This document shows positions 1 to 11,206 of a stretch of DNA of 64,000 nt, piece after piece; positions within the stretch are counted from its first letter, which is position 1, and each line of letters opens with the position of its first letter. This stretch comes from Palaemon carinicauda (Eukaryota > Arthropoda > Malacostraca > Decapoda > Palaemonidae), in the NCBI RefSeq assembly GCF_036898095.1, contig NC_090751.1:75939797-76003796 (forward strand). Reading direction: 5' to 3'. Position numbers and translations under genes: made by a program. The notes beneath the pieces were generated by a model that was given only the letters and a program-made list of their open reading frames with translations, did not search any database and was not told the origin of the DNA.

Positions 1-2229
1 AAGATGGTCAATGCAAGGCTGATGTGGTACCTTGATAAGGCTATTTTATCACCCATTCATTGTGGATTCAGGAAAATGCACTCAACTGATGTGTTGATAT
101 GACTTGAATTGTCTATTTGTAAAGCCTTTGCTTCCAAAGAGCACCATATGATACTGCACGGAGATATGGTATAATTAAAACCATTCATGAATGGGGTTTA
201 AGAGGAGAGCTATCACTATTTATTCAGTCATTTCTTTCGCATAGAGTTTTCCAAGTGAGAGTGGGGAAAACTATCAGAGAGCAAATGTTAGGAAGAAAGA
301 GTTCCCCAGGGTACTGTGGTGAGTGTGACTATTCGCACTAGCAATTAATGGGATATCCTCGTCATTCCCCAAGATATCCTCTCTACACTATTTGTGGATG
401 ATCTCTCTATATCATTTGCTGGAGGTAGAATTGCAATGGTTGAGAAAACTACAACTCGCAATTGATAAAATTATTCAGTGGGCTGATATGAATTGGTTTA
501 AGTTTTCAACAAGCAAAACTACTATTGTTCGTTTCTGTTGTATCCGGGGATTACATCCAGACCTGGATATATACATGAAAGGACAAGGGATCCCATGTGT
601 AGGGAAAGCAAAATTTTAGGATTGATTTATGATTTTAGGTTGACCTGGGTCCCACACTTAAAGGCATGAAAAGTTAAATGTCTTGAAGCACTGAATCTTT
701 TAAGAGTATTGTCCCATACATCATGGGGGCGGACCGTATAACTATTTTCAAATTTTACAAGGCCTTAATTTTTTCCAAAATTAGTTATGGGTGTGAAGTA
801 TACTCCTCAACCACCCCAAGCCAGGTAAAGATATTAGATTCAGTACATCATGCTGGTGTTTGATTGTCCACAGGAGCATTTAGAACCTCACCTATCCCAA
901 GTCTCCATGTTGATGCCGGAGAGTTGTCTCTAGACCATTACTGAATGCCTTTCATTTTTCGGTATTGGTTTAGGTTACAAATCTCCCTAACTCTCTAGCC
1001 TTTCAGACTGCAAGTCTTGTAAGGAACTCGACATACTTTAAGTTGCACCCAGAATCTCCTCAACCTTATGGCTTTTGGGTAAAACAATTATTAAACAGGG
1101 GTGATATAATTAGAGGTAAGGTGCATCCATTTAAGATATCATCAACCCTCCGTGGAAATTACCAGAGATATCTTTTTGTAAATATTTTATTGGTGTTAAG
1201 AAAAATGTGACTGACTGAGAAGGTAGGTCTCTTTTTATGGAACATTTACAGAAACATAAGGAATTAACTTTTATATATACTGATGGCTCCAAATCTGATG
1301 CTGACTTTGGATTTGTAGTATATAGTAGTTTTTTTTCAACTGTAGGGGAGCACTTCTTTCAATATCTTCCATATATACTCCGGAATCATATGGCATGCTA
1401 ACCGCTATTGAGAAAATAGCGTTAAAAGAAGATTAAAATATAACCATTTTTAGTGATTCAAGAAGTGTCCTTCAAGCTTTAGATGTTTTTATTTCTAGTA
1501 AACCTTTAGTTTTAAAGATTTTAGAGTGGCTTTTAATCATTGGCCTGAAAGGTATAATAGTTCAATTTTGTTGGGTTCCGGCCCACGTAGGTGTATCTGG
1601 ATATGAAGAGCCAGATTCATTGGCAAAGAGTGCTGCAGCAGAGTTGCTACCAAGAAGGTATCCCATTCTTTGAAATGATTTTTTACCAGCAATTAAGAAT
1701 TTTACTTGGCAACAGCATTCGGATAGTTTAAGCAAAAATAAGATGAAAGAAATTGTGATTGTTATATCCCCTTGGAGATATGATGGGATGCCCCGAAAAT
1801 GGGAGTCTACTCTTTGTCATCTCCGCATTGCTCGCACTCGGATGACACATGAGTTTCTGCTGTCTGGCCAACACCAACCATATTGTGATAACTGTTTAAT
1901 AACCTTGACTGTGAGGCATATGTTTACTGAATGCCCCTCTTATAGCACAGAAAGAAATAGGTACCGGGTATCTGTTAGAGGCTCGGGGGGAAGATGGCAG
2001 GTTCATCCTTGCCGAGATCCTTGGATGTAATGTGTCTTACAATGATAGTGGCCTTTTTAAATTTATATCAGAAGCAGGTCTTCTTAATGCTATTTAACTT
2101 TTATAACATATTTACATTTCTGGTTTTAATTGAATATTCGTTTAATCATTATTCATAACAAACGATATTGGCGTCAATGACCTTCGATGTCAGGATACCA
2201 GAGAACTCCAAATCAATCCATCAATCCTT
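1..2229 (+). pseudogene. I-like LINE copy A, decayed ORF2 (RT end and RNase H)
   Basis: This is the 3' part of a non-LTR retrotransposon, cut by the window edge. It aligns with copies B, D and E from the RT region onward. Remnants are visible of the RT motif FVDDLSISF (near 391-420), the RNase H start IYTDGSKSDA (near 1270-1305), WVPAHVGVSG (near 1576-1605) and the C-terminal Cys/His region (1743-2030). Many stops and indels break every frame, so it is dead and older than B-E. The 3' UTR has the family hairpin at 2170-2199 and a CAAT-type tail near 2210-2229. The clade (I-superfamily, RNase H bearing) is inferred from domain order. Confidence 0.85.
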
Positions 2230-2507
2230 GGACATGATGTGTCGTACAATGCTAGTGGCATTTTTAAATTGATATCTGAAGCAGGTCTTCTTAATGCTAT
2301 TTAACTTTTATAACATATTTACTTCTAGTGGCATTTTTAAATTTATATCAGAAGCAGGTCTTCTTAATGCTATTCAACTTTTATAACATATTTACTAATC
2401 TGGTTTTAATTGAATATTCTTTTAATCTTTATTCATAATAAACGATATCAGCGTCAATGACATTTGATATCAGGATGCCAGAAAACTTCAGATCAATCAA
2501 TCAATCA
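2230..2507 (+). repeat. Two stacked short 3' ends of the same I-like LINE
   Basis: Directly after the tail of copy A come two very short 5'-truncated copies of the same 3' end. The first is about 2230-2330 and the second about 2330-2507. Each repeats the last codons of ORF2 (encoding SEAGLLNAI) and the following UTR. The second ends in the hairpin region and a (CAAT)n tail at about 2490-2507. They look like repeated insertions into, or template jumps at, the tail of the previous copy. Confidence 0.7.
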
Positions 2508-3600
2508 ATTCACTTCGACTTCATGCCTGAAGACTGTCCAGCATCTCCTCGTTCAGAGGATTTTTGCAACAAATTTCTGAAAGGATGTTCAGACACCTTG
2601 GACGCTCTTCTGCGTCAGTCTACCAGGCTAAGTGATCTCTTTTCTGTGGTTGGTTTTGTGGAAGGGGTATCCCTTCCCTCGATTCATCTATTTTAATAAT
2701 AGTGGAGTTTCTTATATGCCTCCGGGAAGAAATGATTCTCCCGGTTTCAGCAGTCAAAGGCTACCGCTCAGCCTTGAGTCTCGCCTTCAAGCTGGAGTAA
2801 GTAGATATTTTTTTCCTTGGAACTTTCTATCCTCATACGGAGTTTTGAGATTACCTGTCCCCTGTTAGAAGTTAGACCTCCTCTTTGGAATGTGGTTCGA
2901 GTCCTTCATTCTTTGAGGGGAGCTCCTTACGAACCATTACGCCAGGCAACAGATTGTCAACTTACTCTGAAGACCGTGTTCCTACTCGCTCTTGCTTCAG
3001 TTAAGAGAGTGGGTGAATTGCATAGTCTATCCTACGACGTCTCCCATTTAAGGGGATGTGAAAGGTGATTCTCAGCTTTGTCCCTGAATTTATTGTCAAA
3101 ACTCAAAATTCAGGGTACCGGATCCTCGATTCGGTCCCTTTAGGAATGAGGGTCTTCGTTCGATAACCGGAGAGCCAGACCAACTGGTACTTGGCCCAGC
3201 AAGGAGTCTGAGGTGCTACTTAAAAAGAACAGCAGCACCTTGCCCCCGTGTGTCGGCACTCTTTGTCACTACGGGGAAAGTAAAGAGGAGGGTCATGAGA
3301 AACTCTAAGTCTCATCATGGATTTGCAAGGTCAATGACCTGGCGATTAACCCTGACCCTCTTCCACCATGACGACCCATAGCTCATGACATCAGTGTCAT
3401 TGCAACTATTCTGTGGCGCAGGTATTGCAAGCAGGTTTGTGGAAGCGTAAGAAGATCTTCACCGCCCACTATCTGCAAGACGTAACTCAAGGAACATGGA
3501 AATCTTTTACATTGGTCCTGTGGTGGCTGCACAGCAAGTGATCTAAACACGTCAAGCTCTTTGATGGACAAGTAGCAGAGGGTTGAAGGCTGGGATTACC
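2508..3600 (+). pseudogene. DIRS-1 tyrosine recombinase remnant
   Basis: This is a decayed tyrosine recombinase of a DIRS-type retrotransposon. The segment 2817-3068 encodes LTLKTVFLLALAS followed by KRVGE and LSYDV. It matches the DIRS-3 recombinase near 36540-36630, including the Arg of the first catalytic block (in KRVGE). Farther on, near 3380-3490, remnants of the HDI block and the TAHY-like block are readable in shifted frames. There are several stops and indels. It runs into the DIRS 3' non-coding region that follows. Confidence 0.7.
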
Positions 3601-5243
3601 CAGGTTAGTCTTGGGTGAATGAGTTAGAATGACTGGCTTCCTTCTTTCCTTCACCTTCCCCTCCCTTGGGGAATCAGCACTATGGTAGTTGGCACAACTG
3701 ACCTCACCTCTCTGCAGGTAAGATCCATTTCCCTTTTGTAACCTAATATAGAAATAATACTTGTTGCATCTCCAATAACTAGCAAGGGGGTATTGGGTAA
3801 GGTCTAAGTACTCTCAGATTCCTATGACTTGGAGATCCTATTACTAGACCAAGTCATGTTGCTAGTTTCACAAACACAGCTTGCGTAACAATTTTAGCAA
3901 GGTGCAAGGTTCCTACCACTTACGATTTATATCGTAAGAAATGAACCCCGGGTCAAATGCCAAGAGCCAGTTGGCACTGATTGCCACCCTCCTAAGATGT
4001 AAGTTATCCCTTATAAATAGCAAAGGTTTGTATTGAGTGATAGAACAAATGACAAATTTGAAAGTGATTTATATTTTTCCTAACGATACAAACCTAGAGC
4101 TATTTATACAGATTGGTTCACCAGCACATATCCCCCAAGAAAGTCCTGCCCGTAAGCAAGGTGGGTGATTAGCCCAGGTGTATCAGAGGGGTAGCCGGCT
4201 ACCCCCTACCCTTTCCGCCAAATAGTGGTTGGGGTAGTTATCTCCCAGAAAAGTCTTGTTGCTAGTCTTTCAGCTATAGCGAAAGTAATACATACATACA
4301 TATACCAAAGGCACTTCCCCCAATTTTGGGGGGTAGCCGACAACAACAAGAAACAAAACAAAAAAAGGGGACCTCTACTCTCTACGTTCCTCCAGCCTAA
4401 CCAGGAACTCAGCCGAGTTCAGCTGGTACTGTTAGGGTGCCACAGCCCAACCTCCCACATTTCCACCACAGATGAAGCTTCATACTGCTGAGTCCCCTAC
4501 TGCTGCTACCTCCGCGGTCATCTAAGGCACCGGAGGAAGCAGCAGGGCCTACCGGAACTGCGTCACAATCGCTCGCCATTCATTCCTATTTCTAGCACGC
4601 TCTCTTGCCTCTCTCACATCTATCCTCCTATCACCCAGAGCTTTCTTCACACCATCCATCCACCCAAACCTTGGCCTTCCTCTTGTACTTCTCCCATCAA
4701 CTCTTGCATTCATCACCTTCTTTAGCAGACAGCCATTTTCCATTCTCTCAACATGGCCAAACCACCTCAACACATTCATATCCACTCTAGCCGCTAACTC
4801 ATTTCTTACACCCGTTCTCACCCTCACCACTTCGTTCCTAACCCTATCTACTCGAGATACACCAGCCATACTCCTCAGACACTTCATCTCAAACACATTC
4901 AATTTCTGTCTCTCCATCACTTTCATTCCCCACAACTCCGATCCATACATCACAGTTGGTACAATCACTTTCTCATATAGAACTCTCTTTACATTCATGC
5001 CCAACCCTCTATTTTTTACTACTCCCTTAACTGCCCCCAACACTTTGCAACCTTCATTCACTCTCTGACGTACATCTGCTTCCACTCCACCATTTGCTGC
5101 AACAACAGACCCCAAGTACGAGGGGGCTGGGAACCCCCTCTCCTGTATAAAACTTCCTGTGAGACAGCGAAAGTAATATCCCCTATAAATAGCTCCAGGT
5201 TTGTATCGTTAGGAAAAATAAAAATTACTTCCAAATTTGTCAT
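3601..5243 (+). mobile_element. DIRS-1 3' region: internal complementary region and right end
   Basis: No gene is seen at 3601-4020. An inverted-repeat structure follows. At 4048-4110 the sequence AAATGACAAATTTG and a following run with TTTTTCCTAACGATACAAACC is mirrored, reverse-complemented, at 5182-5243. Immediately left of 4050 lies GAACAA, the inverse of the TTGTTC left end seen in DIRS-2, -3 and -4. This is the layout of a DIRS internal complementary region plus right terminus, ending in GTCAT at 5243. A reverse-strand LINE fragment sits between the arms. The assignment rests on comparison with the better preserved 37368-37749 region. Confidence 0.6.
4549..5115 (-). pseudogene. RT C-terminal fragment of an RTE/CR1-type LINE
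   Basis: This is an open frame of 188 codons on the minus strand, 5' truncated and without the RT catalytic core. It shows the thumb and C-terminal signature of arthropod LINE reverse transcriptases: YGSELWGM, then WFGHVERM, RGRPRFGW and a final NRNEWRAIV. It lies between the arms of the DIRS-1 inverted repeat, in the opposite direction to the other retroelements of the window. No TSD was identified. It is clearly LINE-derived; the clade (RTE versus CR1) is not certain. Confidence 0.75.
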
Positions 5244-5347
5244 ATTTGTATTGTACACCTCAGTATCACCATGTTGACCTTCTGCAGAATGAAAGCCATC
5301 TTATACTTAAATCTCTCTTTTTGTATTAAAAAGAATTTTTTTTGCAG

Positions 5348-5562
5348 TTCAGCGTGAAATGGGAGGCCATGGACCAAGAAAAATGTTCATCACTCCTTCT
5401 CGTTGGCAGTGGCACAAGTTTAAGGATATGTTTCATTTTTATGTCATGTTAGGAGTAATACCACTTGGTGCACTGGTTTTAGCTGTTAATATTTTGATTG
5501 GCCCTGCTCAGCTCACACCTATTCCAGAAGATTACACACCAAAGCACTGGGAGTACTACCCT
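5348..5562 (+). CDS. NDUFB5: NDUFB5 internal coding exon (complex I subunit B5/SGDH)
   Basis: This exon encodes the matrix-proximal part and single transmembrane helix of a supernumerary subunit of mitochondrial NADH dehydrogenase (complex I, inner membrane). Visible features are the basic stretch around HGPRKMFITPSRW, a hydrophobic helix from FHFYVMLGVIPLGALVLAVN, and the family motif IPEDYTPKHWEYYP at the exon end. The acceptor is a T-rich tract plus CAG ending at 5347. The donor GTAAGT begins at 5563, leaving phase 0. The reading frame is open upstream of the ATG at 5359 to the acceptor, so that ATG is probably internal. The presequence exons were not found in the window. Recognition is from the NDUFB5 family pattern. 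Confidence 0.88.
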
Positions 5563-5639
5563 GTAAGTACTGTATATGATTACAAAAGATATGTTGTGTG
5601 TATAGTTACCCCTTACCATTTGTGAATTTGCTTTTCACT

Positions 5640-5923
5640 GGAAGGGCCTGGCATTTCAAAGTGCAATTTGTTCAAATATCTAATACAAACTTTTTTGCCG
5701 CTTTACTATTGATATATTCGGCGAAAGCTGAAAACTAGCCATAAAACTTTTAGCGAGATATAACTGCCTGTCGCTAATTAGCGGGGCTAGACCAGCTACC
5801 TCGCTCACACACGCACCGGTGATATGACTCCGCTTTTTATTTTATTTTGGCTGTGTAGAAAGCGGAGGTACCATCACTCTCCTATTAACCCCATTTCTTT
5901 TGAATAATTGTGTAATTCTCCAT
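5640..5923 (+). repeat. Older DIRS left-end fragment
   Basis: From about 5668 the sequence repeats, with divergence, the left terminal repeat seen at 5924-6130, 63564-63760 and (inverted) 46680-46760: an ATACAAAC start, then GGCG(A/T)AGCTGAAA, then TTTTAGCGAG and CTAATTAGCGGGG. It stops where the left end of DIRS-2 begins. It is probably a left end of an older DIRS element truncated by DIRS-2. There is no coding content. Confidence 0.5.
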
Positions 5924-6660
5924 TTGTTCCGACACAGATACAAAACTTCGATATTTACTAGGGTATTACTTTCGGCGTAGCTGAAAGACGAACCGTGATA
6001 ATTTTAGTGAGGGATAACTACCCCATCTGCTAGTTAGCGGGTTGGGGTGGTAGGGTAGACTGGGTACCCCGCTCACTCACACCTCTTGGCTGAGTAACCA
6101 CTTTACTTTTTGGCTCGGTAGAGGACGGACATGCTGCCCTTCTCTCCCGCAAAGACTTGCTTTGATTTATTTTTGTTTATTTTTTATTTTTATTTTTTTG
6201 TTTTCTTTTGTGTTTTCATTTATCTTACATAAATTGAGTGTATATATGTATAAATGGAAATATACGTTGTTAGATACGTGTAACTTTAATTGCTGTTGAC
6301 AACGTATCCAACTGCCTCGCCGTAGGGAGTTGTCATTGCCGCCCTTCCTTGCGACCGATGGTCGGCAGGTTCTCAACACTGCCTAGTGTTTGTTTAATTA
6401 CAGAATTAAAGTGTATAACAGTTCTGCTCCCTTTTGAGAAATTATCTTACAAGGTGGTGACTTATTCCCCGAATAGTGTATTTTGTGCAACGGAGCATGA
6501 ATTGTAATTGATAAATTTTTTTCACAGGTAACAGCGATGTAGAACACAAGGCCGAGTGCTACGGCCGCCTTGTTCGTTATCCTGCACTCTTTGATAGCTC
6601 GTGAGCTGCTCACATTACGAGGTAGCATTCGCTGTCAACCTTCAACTTTGTTCCTCCTCT
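5924..6660 (+). mobile_element. DIRS-2 left terminal repeat and leader
   Basis: The element begins TTGTTCCGACAC, nearly the same as the left end of DIRS-3 at 31588. The stretch with GGCGTAGCTGAAAGACGA and CTAGTTAGCGGG is the inverse of 46680-46760, as expected for the left inverted repeat versus the internal complementary region. Positions 6130-6660 are leader sequence. A reverse-strand open frame there has no recognisable features and is treated as chance. DIRS-2 is then interrupted at 8432, 17881, 31588 and 39335 and resumes each time. Confidence 0.55.
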
Positions 6661-6669
6661 GAGGGGAGA

Positions 6670-7180
6670 GAGAGTGATTTTTGTTTACGCCTATGCTTTT
6701 TTCCCATAGATCTGAGAGAAAACTTTACTTAGGCTATGTCCTCTTGCGGGGGGACTTCTCTCTCGTTCGCCAGAGAGATTTTTACGCCTACGCTTTTTTC
6801 CCACAGAGCTGGGAGAAAGCTTACCTTAGACGATGTCCTCCTTCGAAAGGACTTCTATCGTTCACGAGAGTGAGTTTCTTACGCCTACGCTTTTTTCCCA
6901 TAGAGCTGGGAGGAAGATGGTTTTAGGCGATGTCCTTCTTCGGGAGGATTTCACTCTCGTTCGCGAGAGAGAGATTATTAGGCCTATGCTTTTTTTCCCA
7001 TAGAGCTGGGAGAAAGCTTGTCTTTGGCGATGTCCTCCTTCGGGAGGACTTCTCCCTCGTTCGCAAGAGATATTTTAAGCCCATGCTTTATTTCCATAGA
7101 GCTGGGAGAAAGCTTGTCTTAGATGATCCGTCGGGAGAACTTAACTCTCGTTCGCGAGAAGTAATTTGTAGGAGCTTGCT
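6670..7180 (+). repeat. 97-bp minisatellite, about five copies, in DIRS-2
   Basis: The unit contains the landmark GCTTTTTTCCCATAGAGC and then a TTCGxGAGAG block. Landmark starts are at about 6695, 6792, 6889, 6988 and 7085, so the spacing is 97-99 bp. The copies are imperfect. The array lies in the gag-like 5' third of DIRS-2. The plus strand is open across part of it (6930-7835), but the period is not a multiple of three, so a conserved repeated protein is unlikely. Confidence 0.75.
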
Positions 7181-7439
7181 GATCCACCAGGGGCAGTGGC
7201 AGAGCTTTCTCCGAAGCAGGTTATCCCTTCAGGGGAACGAGTCTCGTCTTCAAAAGAAGACCGCCTCTGGGCATCGGTGGTCCCCCGTTACGCTTATGGT
7301 TCTCCTTCAGGGGCGGAGCGAGAGCCTTCTCTTTAGCGACATTCTCCTTCGAGAGAACAAACCTCTTATGCGAAGGTGTTATAGGAGTCCTTCGGGACTC
7401 CGCTCGAAACCTTCGGGACTCCACTCGAAACCTTCGGGT

Positions 7440-8060
7440 TTCAGTTACGTTGAACCTTCGGGCTCTCGTAACGATGGTAACGTTGAGCCTTCGGGAACTT
7501 GTGCCATCAATCATGCTGACCTTTCCGGGTCTCGTGACAGAGGAACCTCGGTTCCTCGTTACGCTGATCCTTCGGGGTCTCGTAACATTAGCTATGCAGA
7601 ACCCTTGGGCTCTCGTAACTTTAGTCACTCTGACACTTCGGTGTTTTGTGACGGGGAAACTTCGGTTTCTCGTTGCCCTGACCCTTCGGGGTCTCATAAC
7701 ATTAGTTACGCTGAACCCTTGGGCTCTCGTAACTTTAGTCACTCTTGCACTCCGGTGTGTTGTGACAGGGAAACTGCGGTTTCTCGTTACAATGATCCTT
7801 CGCGGTCTTGTAACATCAGTTACGTTGAACCCTAGGGCTCTCCTAACTTTAGTCACTGACACTTCGGTGTTTTGTGACAGGGAAACTTCGGTTTCTCATT
7901 ACGTTAACCCTTCGGGGTGTCGTAACATTAATTACGTAGAACCCTTGGGCTTTCGTAACTTTAGTCACTCTGACACTTCGGTGCTTAGTGACAGGAAAAC
8001 TTCGGGTTCGCGCAACACAGTTCACGCTGAACTTTCGAGTTCTCGTGACCTGAATCATTC
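7440..8060 (+). repeat. About 113-bp minisatellite, five copies, in DIRS-2
   Basis: The landmark GAAACTTCGGTTTCTCG, with variants, recurs at about 7545, 7656, 7770, 7882 and 7995, spaced 111-114 bp. Each unit carries GGGCTCTCGTAACTTTAGTC and CTTCGGGGTCTCGTAACAT-like blocks. Open frames cross it on both strands (7221-7862 minus; 7450-8232 plus). These are probably a by-product of the composition and are not annotated as genes. Related single units occur at 31190-31430, the continuation of DIRS-2 after Tigger-A. Confidence 0.75.
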
Positions 8061-8269
8061 TTTTTATGACAGAGAGTTTTCAAACTCTCGTTGTGTTGAT
8101 CGTTCGCGCTCACACAACACAAGCTATCGTGAACCTTCGGGTGAGCGTAGCAGTGAGTTCTCTCACCAACCTGAGAGCTCTTGTGCGCATGACCAAGTTG
8201 GCGTGCATGGCCAAATTGGCTTGCACGACTGACTTGGGGTGCGCAAGCAAAATGGCAATTACGACGTGC

Positions 8270-8431
8270 GGGTTCATCCTTTGGCGCGCCATATGCGCAA
8301 ACATCCTGTTGCTCGCCATGCGCGCGAACATCCTGTGGCTCCCCATGCGCGCGAACAACACACTGCACGCCATGCGCGCGAGCAACCTTATGCGCGCCAG
8401 GTGCGCGAACAACCTCATGCGCACCACGAGC
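8270..8431 (+). repeat. 27-bp GC-rich tandem repeat in DIRS-2
   Basis: About five or six units of roughly 27 bp contain CATGCGCGCGAACA. The period is a multiple of three. In the frame opening at 8239 they encode a nine-residue repeat resembling RHAREQPVA. The array ends exactly at the start of LINE copy B. Similar GCGCAC-rich sequence continues at 17739-17880 and 31021-31180, supporting that this is one interrupted element. Confidence 0.65.
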
Positions 8432-9373
<942 letters not shown>

Positions 9374-11206
9374 ATGAAAATCCCACCCTTAAATATGGAC
9401 CCTTCAAATGCTGACTCCCCATCCCCTGGATTTGCTGACTCTCCCCCGGCACTGTTGACGACTTCTGCTACTGTAATTAAGGAAAATTTTGTTGACGACC
9501 TTCAAACTAAAAAGGACCACTCTACTGATATTAAAAAATCTAGCAATTTGGGTAACACATGGAAACTACGATTCCTTCATGTTTCCCAAATCCCATTAGA
9601 GACAAATTATGATGATATATATAGAGCATTTGAGTGCTATGGATTGATAAAGGAAATAAGGATGAGACTTGGAGATGAAAAATGGGAATCTTGGATATGT
9701 TTTGAAAGTCATGATGAAGCGTTTAATGCCATAAGTAATATTAGTAGTATCAAAATTAACGAATTGAACATCATGGGAGCTCTTTGTGATAAGGTCCCAA
9801 AGGAATTGGATGTGTACAAACCTGCTGATTGGTTTGAAAAAGATAGAAATGTACCCATGCCTTCACAGAGAAAACCCAAACCACCAATGTGGCTCTTAGC
9901 TGAACCTAAAGGGATAATAGGAAATTATTTTAAGATATGTAAGTTTATCCAAAAAAAAGTAGGAACCATAGCACCTGGAGATATATCTCATTTTGGGAAG
10001 AATAGTTATCTCATCCATGCCAAATCTTCGACTCAGTCTGCAATACTGTCTAACTTACAGACAGGATGTGATGAAATTACATTGGAAATGAAACCTCATC
10101 TAAATTTTAGTTATGGAAGGGGAGTGGTCTTTAATAAGGACCTGTACGAATTTACAGAGGAGGAGATACTTTCTATGTGTCCATTAAATGTATGGAAAGT
10201 GCATAAGGTTCCTGGAACTTCAATGATTATACTTACTTTCCAGGATGCTGATGTACCTTTCCATATTTTTATTGAAAATGAAAGGATTAAGGTTCGGCCT
10301 TTCAAACAAAAGCCCCTGCAATGTTTTAATTGTTTTAAATTTGGACACCCATCCAAAGTTTGAAAAAATGGAAAAATGTGTGGTATTTGCTCCAAAACTT
10401 ATCATGGAGAATGTACACTTGAGGCCAGGTGTTCAAATTGCAATTTGAATCATAAATCAACTGATAGGAGATGTGAACTGTATAAGTTGGAGGAAGCTGC
10501 CCTAAACAAATCAAGTTTAGAACACATAAGTGTGGGACATGCAAAAAGACTGTTGAATAAATCAACCAGCTATGCAAAGGCCTTAAAATCAAAGGTAAAT
10601 TTACCACAGGAGACAGCAACCCCACCTAGCACTACCAGTAATCCTAAGAAAAGAAATACAACCTCTGATAATAAAGTACTGCATGACAAGGTAATCATAT
10701 TGCCTTCTGAGGCTCTGCCACAGCGTATTAAAAATGGGTCATTGCCCATTTCTGTACAGCCTTCGTCCCCCATTACCAACATTAGTACTAACCTCTCCCA
10801 GGCCATGTCCTTGCCTGACTTGATGGAGATGCCACCTGACACTGAGTTACCAGGTGCACCTGTATTGGGGAAGGTGCAAAAACCTGGTCGCTCAAAACCT
10901 ACTAATCAGAAAAGAGAGAGACCTCCATCTCTCTCGCCCCCTTCCATAAGAAATATCAAAATTACGACGTCAAATAAATATGATGATTTGTCTGTTGATA
11001 TTTCTGATCTGGAAGTCAATTTAAATAAATCGGAAATTCAAGTGGAGGTCCACCAACCTCAACAGTCAGATCAAAAAGACAAAAAGAAAATCATAAATGC
11101 TAAACCCAATATATCAAGACCCTCTTTAATAAAACCACCTAAAAGTAGTGTTAGATCAAAAACTGCTAATGGGAAGACTCCATCCAATGGGTCTACCAAA
11201 TTATAA
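9374..11206 (+). pseudogene. I-like LINE copy B, ORF1 (RRM-like, zinc knuckles), one nonsense codon
   Basis: This is the ORF1 RNA-binding (gag-like) protein of copy B, about 610 codons. An RRM-like segment covers residues about 60-140 (LHVSQIPLETNYDD, then WESWICFESHDEAF). A second conserved block holds NFSYGRGVVFNKDLYEFTEE. Then come three Cys/His knuckles with spacings C-x2-C-x4-H-x4-C, C-x2-C-x4-H-x2-C and C-x2-C-x3-H-x6-C. TGA at 10361-10363 replaces the last Cys of knuckle 1 (copy E has TGT there); the frame then continues unbroken to TAA 11204-11206. The C-terminal third is basic and Ser/Pro-rich (RERPPSLSPPS). Such proteins bind LINE RNA in ribonucleoprotein particles. Confidence 0.85.

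Noticed and set aside
4225..4491. Plus-strand frame between the DIRS-1 arms
   Set aside because: No domain, low-complexity Lys/Asn stretch; chance frame.
1..5347. Search for the NDUFB5 first exon and mitochondrial presequence
   Set aside because: All of this stretch is accounted for by LINE and DIRS remnants; no presequence-like exon with a phase-compatible donor was convincing.
8270..8431. Possible CRISPR-like array (27-bp units)
   Set aside because: The units are contiguous with no spacers, in a eukaryotic retroelement.
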